Under the pieces are notes generated by a model. The model was not told where the DNA came from. It did not search any database and saw only the letters and a program-made list of their open reading frames with translations. The translations under genes were made by a program, and so were the position numbers. This document shows positions 6,162 to 6,406 of a stretch of DNA of 6,406 nt, piece after piece; the stretch's first letter is position 1; each line of letters opens with the position of its first letter. Where the stretch lies: contig JADLAH010000060.1 of the NCBI GenBank assembly GCA_020848315.1, positions 1-6,406 on the forward strand, given 5' to 3'. Origin of the DNA: Chitinophagales bacterium (GTDB taxonomy: Bacteria > Bacteroidota > Bacteroidia > Chitinophagales > JADIYW01).

Positions 6162-6406
6162 TTTTCCCGTTATGACAGGTCATACAGCCTACTACGCCGC
6201 TGTTTTTGCCAAAATATTTTTCGTTGATTTCATTCGTCATCTGCATCATGTGGCGCGTAATTCTTTTTTCAGGCAAGGAATCGGAGGCCATATCTCCGGG
6301 AATGTGACAGTACGAACATTCCACTTTCAGCGATTCGCAATACATGGTCATCACCTCATCCAGTTGCTGTTCAGAAATGTCCTTAGGCAATATCTGCAGA
6401 TTGCGG
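6139..6406 (-). CDS. Diheme c-type cytochrome of the reaction-centre cytochrome c (CytoC_RC) type, C-terminal part
   Basis: The - strand frame is open through the right edge (last whole codon 6403-6405) and ends with TGA at 6139-6141. 88 residues are visible; the N-terminus, expected to carry a signal peptide or lipobox, is missing. Two heme-attachment motifs are present: CSYCH at visible residues 30-34 (nt 6304-6318) and CMTCH at 74-78 (nt 6172-6186). Between them RHMMQMTNEIN (51-61) resembles the Met-bearing helix that gives an axial ligand in the photosynthetic reaction-centre cytochrome subunit. The opening NLQILPKDIS and the spacing fit the short CytoC_RC-like proteins that I recall from non-phototrophic Bacteroidota. 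The protein is probably periplasmic or lipid-anchored and transfers electrons, partner unknown. Only nine residues follow the second motif before the stop, so the visible C-terminus is complete. The 3' end overlaps the glycosylase gene by 23 bp. Confidence 0.85.
   Translation of the reverse strand, partial: RNLQILPKDISEQQLDEVMTMYCESLKVECSYCHIPGDMASDSLPEKRITRHMMQMTNEINEKYFGKNSGVVGCMTCHNGKINPNDAH

Overview
The window looks like an ordinary chromosomal segment of a Bacteroidota (Bacteroidetes) bacterium. The main evidence is the first gene, which ends in a type B type IX secretion (gliding-motility-type) C-terminal sorting domain, a signature of this phylum. Supporting signs are a DUF3109 cysteine-rich protein, a short Bacteroidota-style tetrapyrrole-methylase protein, start sites mostly without a Shine-Dalgarno sequence, and a few TAnnTTTG-like elements. 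Base composition looks moderate and even across the window by eye (not counted). I see no transposase, phage, CRISPR, tRNA or rRNA.

Layout, left to right: (1) the 3' end of a secreted PKD-repeat protein with a T9SS sorting domain (+, cut by the left edge); (2) nadB, L-aspartate oxidase (-), convergent with it 2 bp away; (3) a 95-bp divergent intergenic region; (4) deoC and deoD (+), a two-gene deoxynucleoside catabolism unit 16 bp apart; (5) a DUF3109 CxxxxCxxxCC protein (-), whose stop directly abuts the deoD stop; (6) a 130-bp spacer holding two copies of a short repeat, one of which forms a nearly perfect 47-nt hairpin; (7) an RsmI-like/TP-methylase family SAM-dependent methyltransferase (-); (8) a 51-bp divergent spacer; (9) an AAG/MPG-family 3-methyladenine DNA glycosylase (+); (10) the C-terminal 88 residues of a diheme c-type cytochrome related to the reaction-centre cytochrome c domain (-, cut by the right edge), whose 3' end overlaps the glycosylase gene by 23 bp.

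Functionally the genes are housekeeping: NAD de novo synthesis, purine (deoxy)nucleoside phosphorolysis feeding deoxyribose-phosphate cleavage, alkylation-damage repair, a probable RNA methyltransferase, a secreted surface protein and a probable periplasmic cytochrome. Only deoC-deoD form a clear pathway pair. All intergenic gaps are under 300 bp. I found no convincing novel multi-gene system; the item most worth a second look is the repeat/hairpin cluster at 4664-4787.
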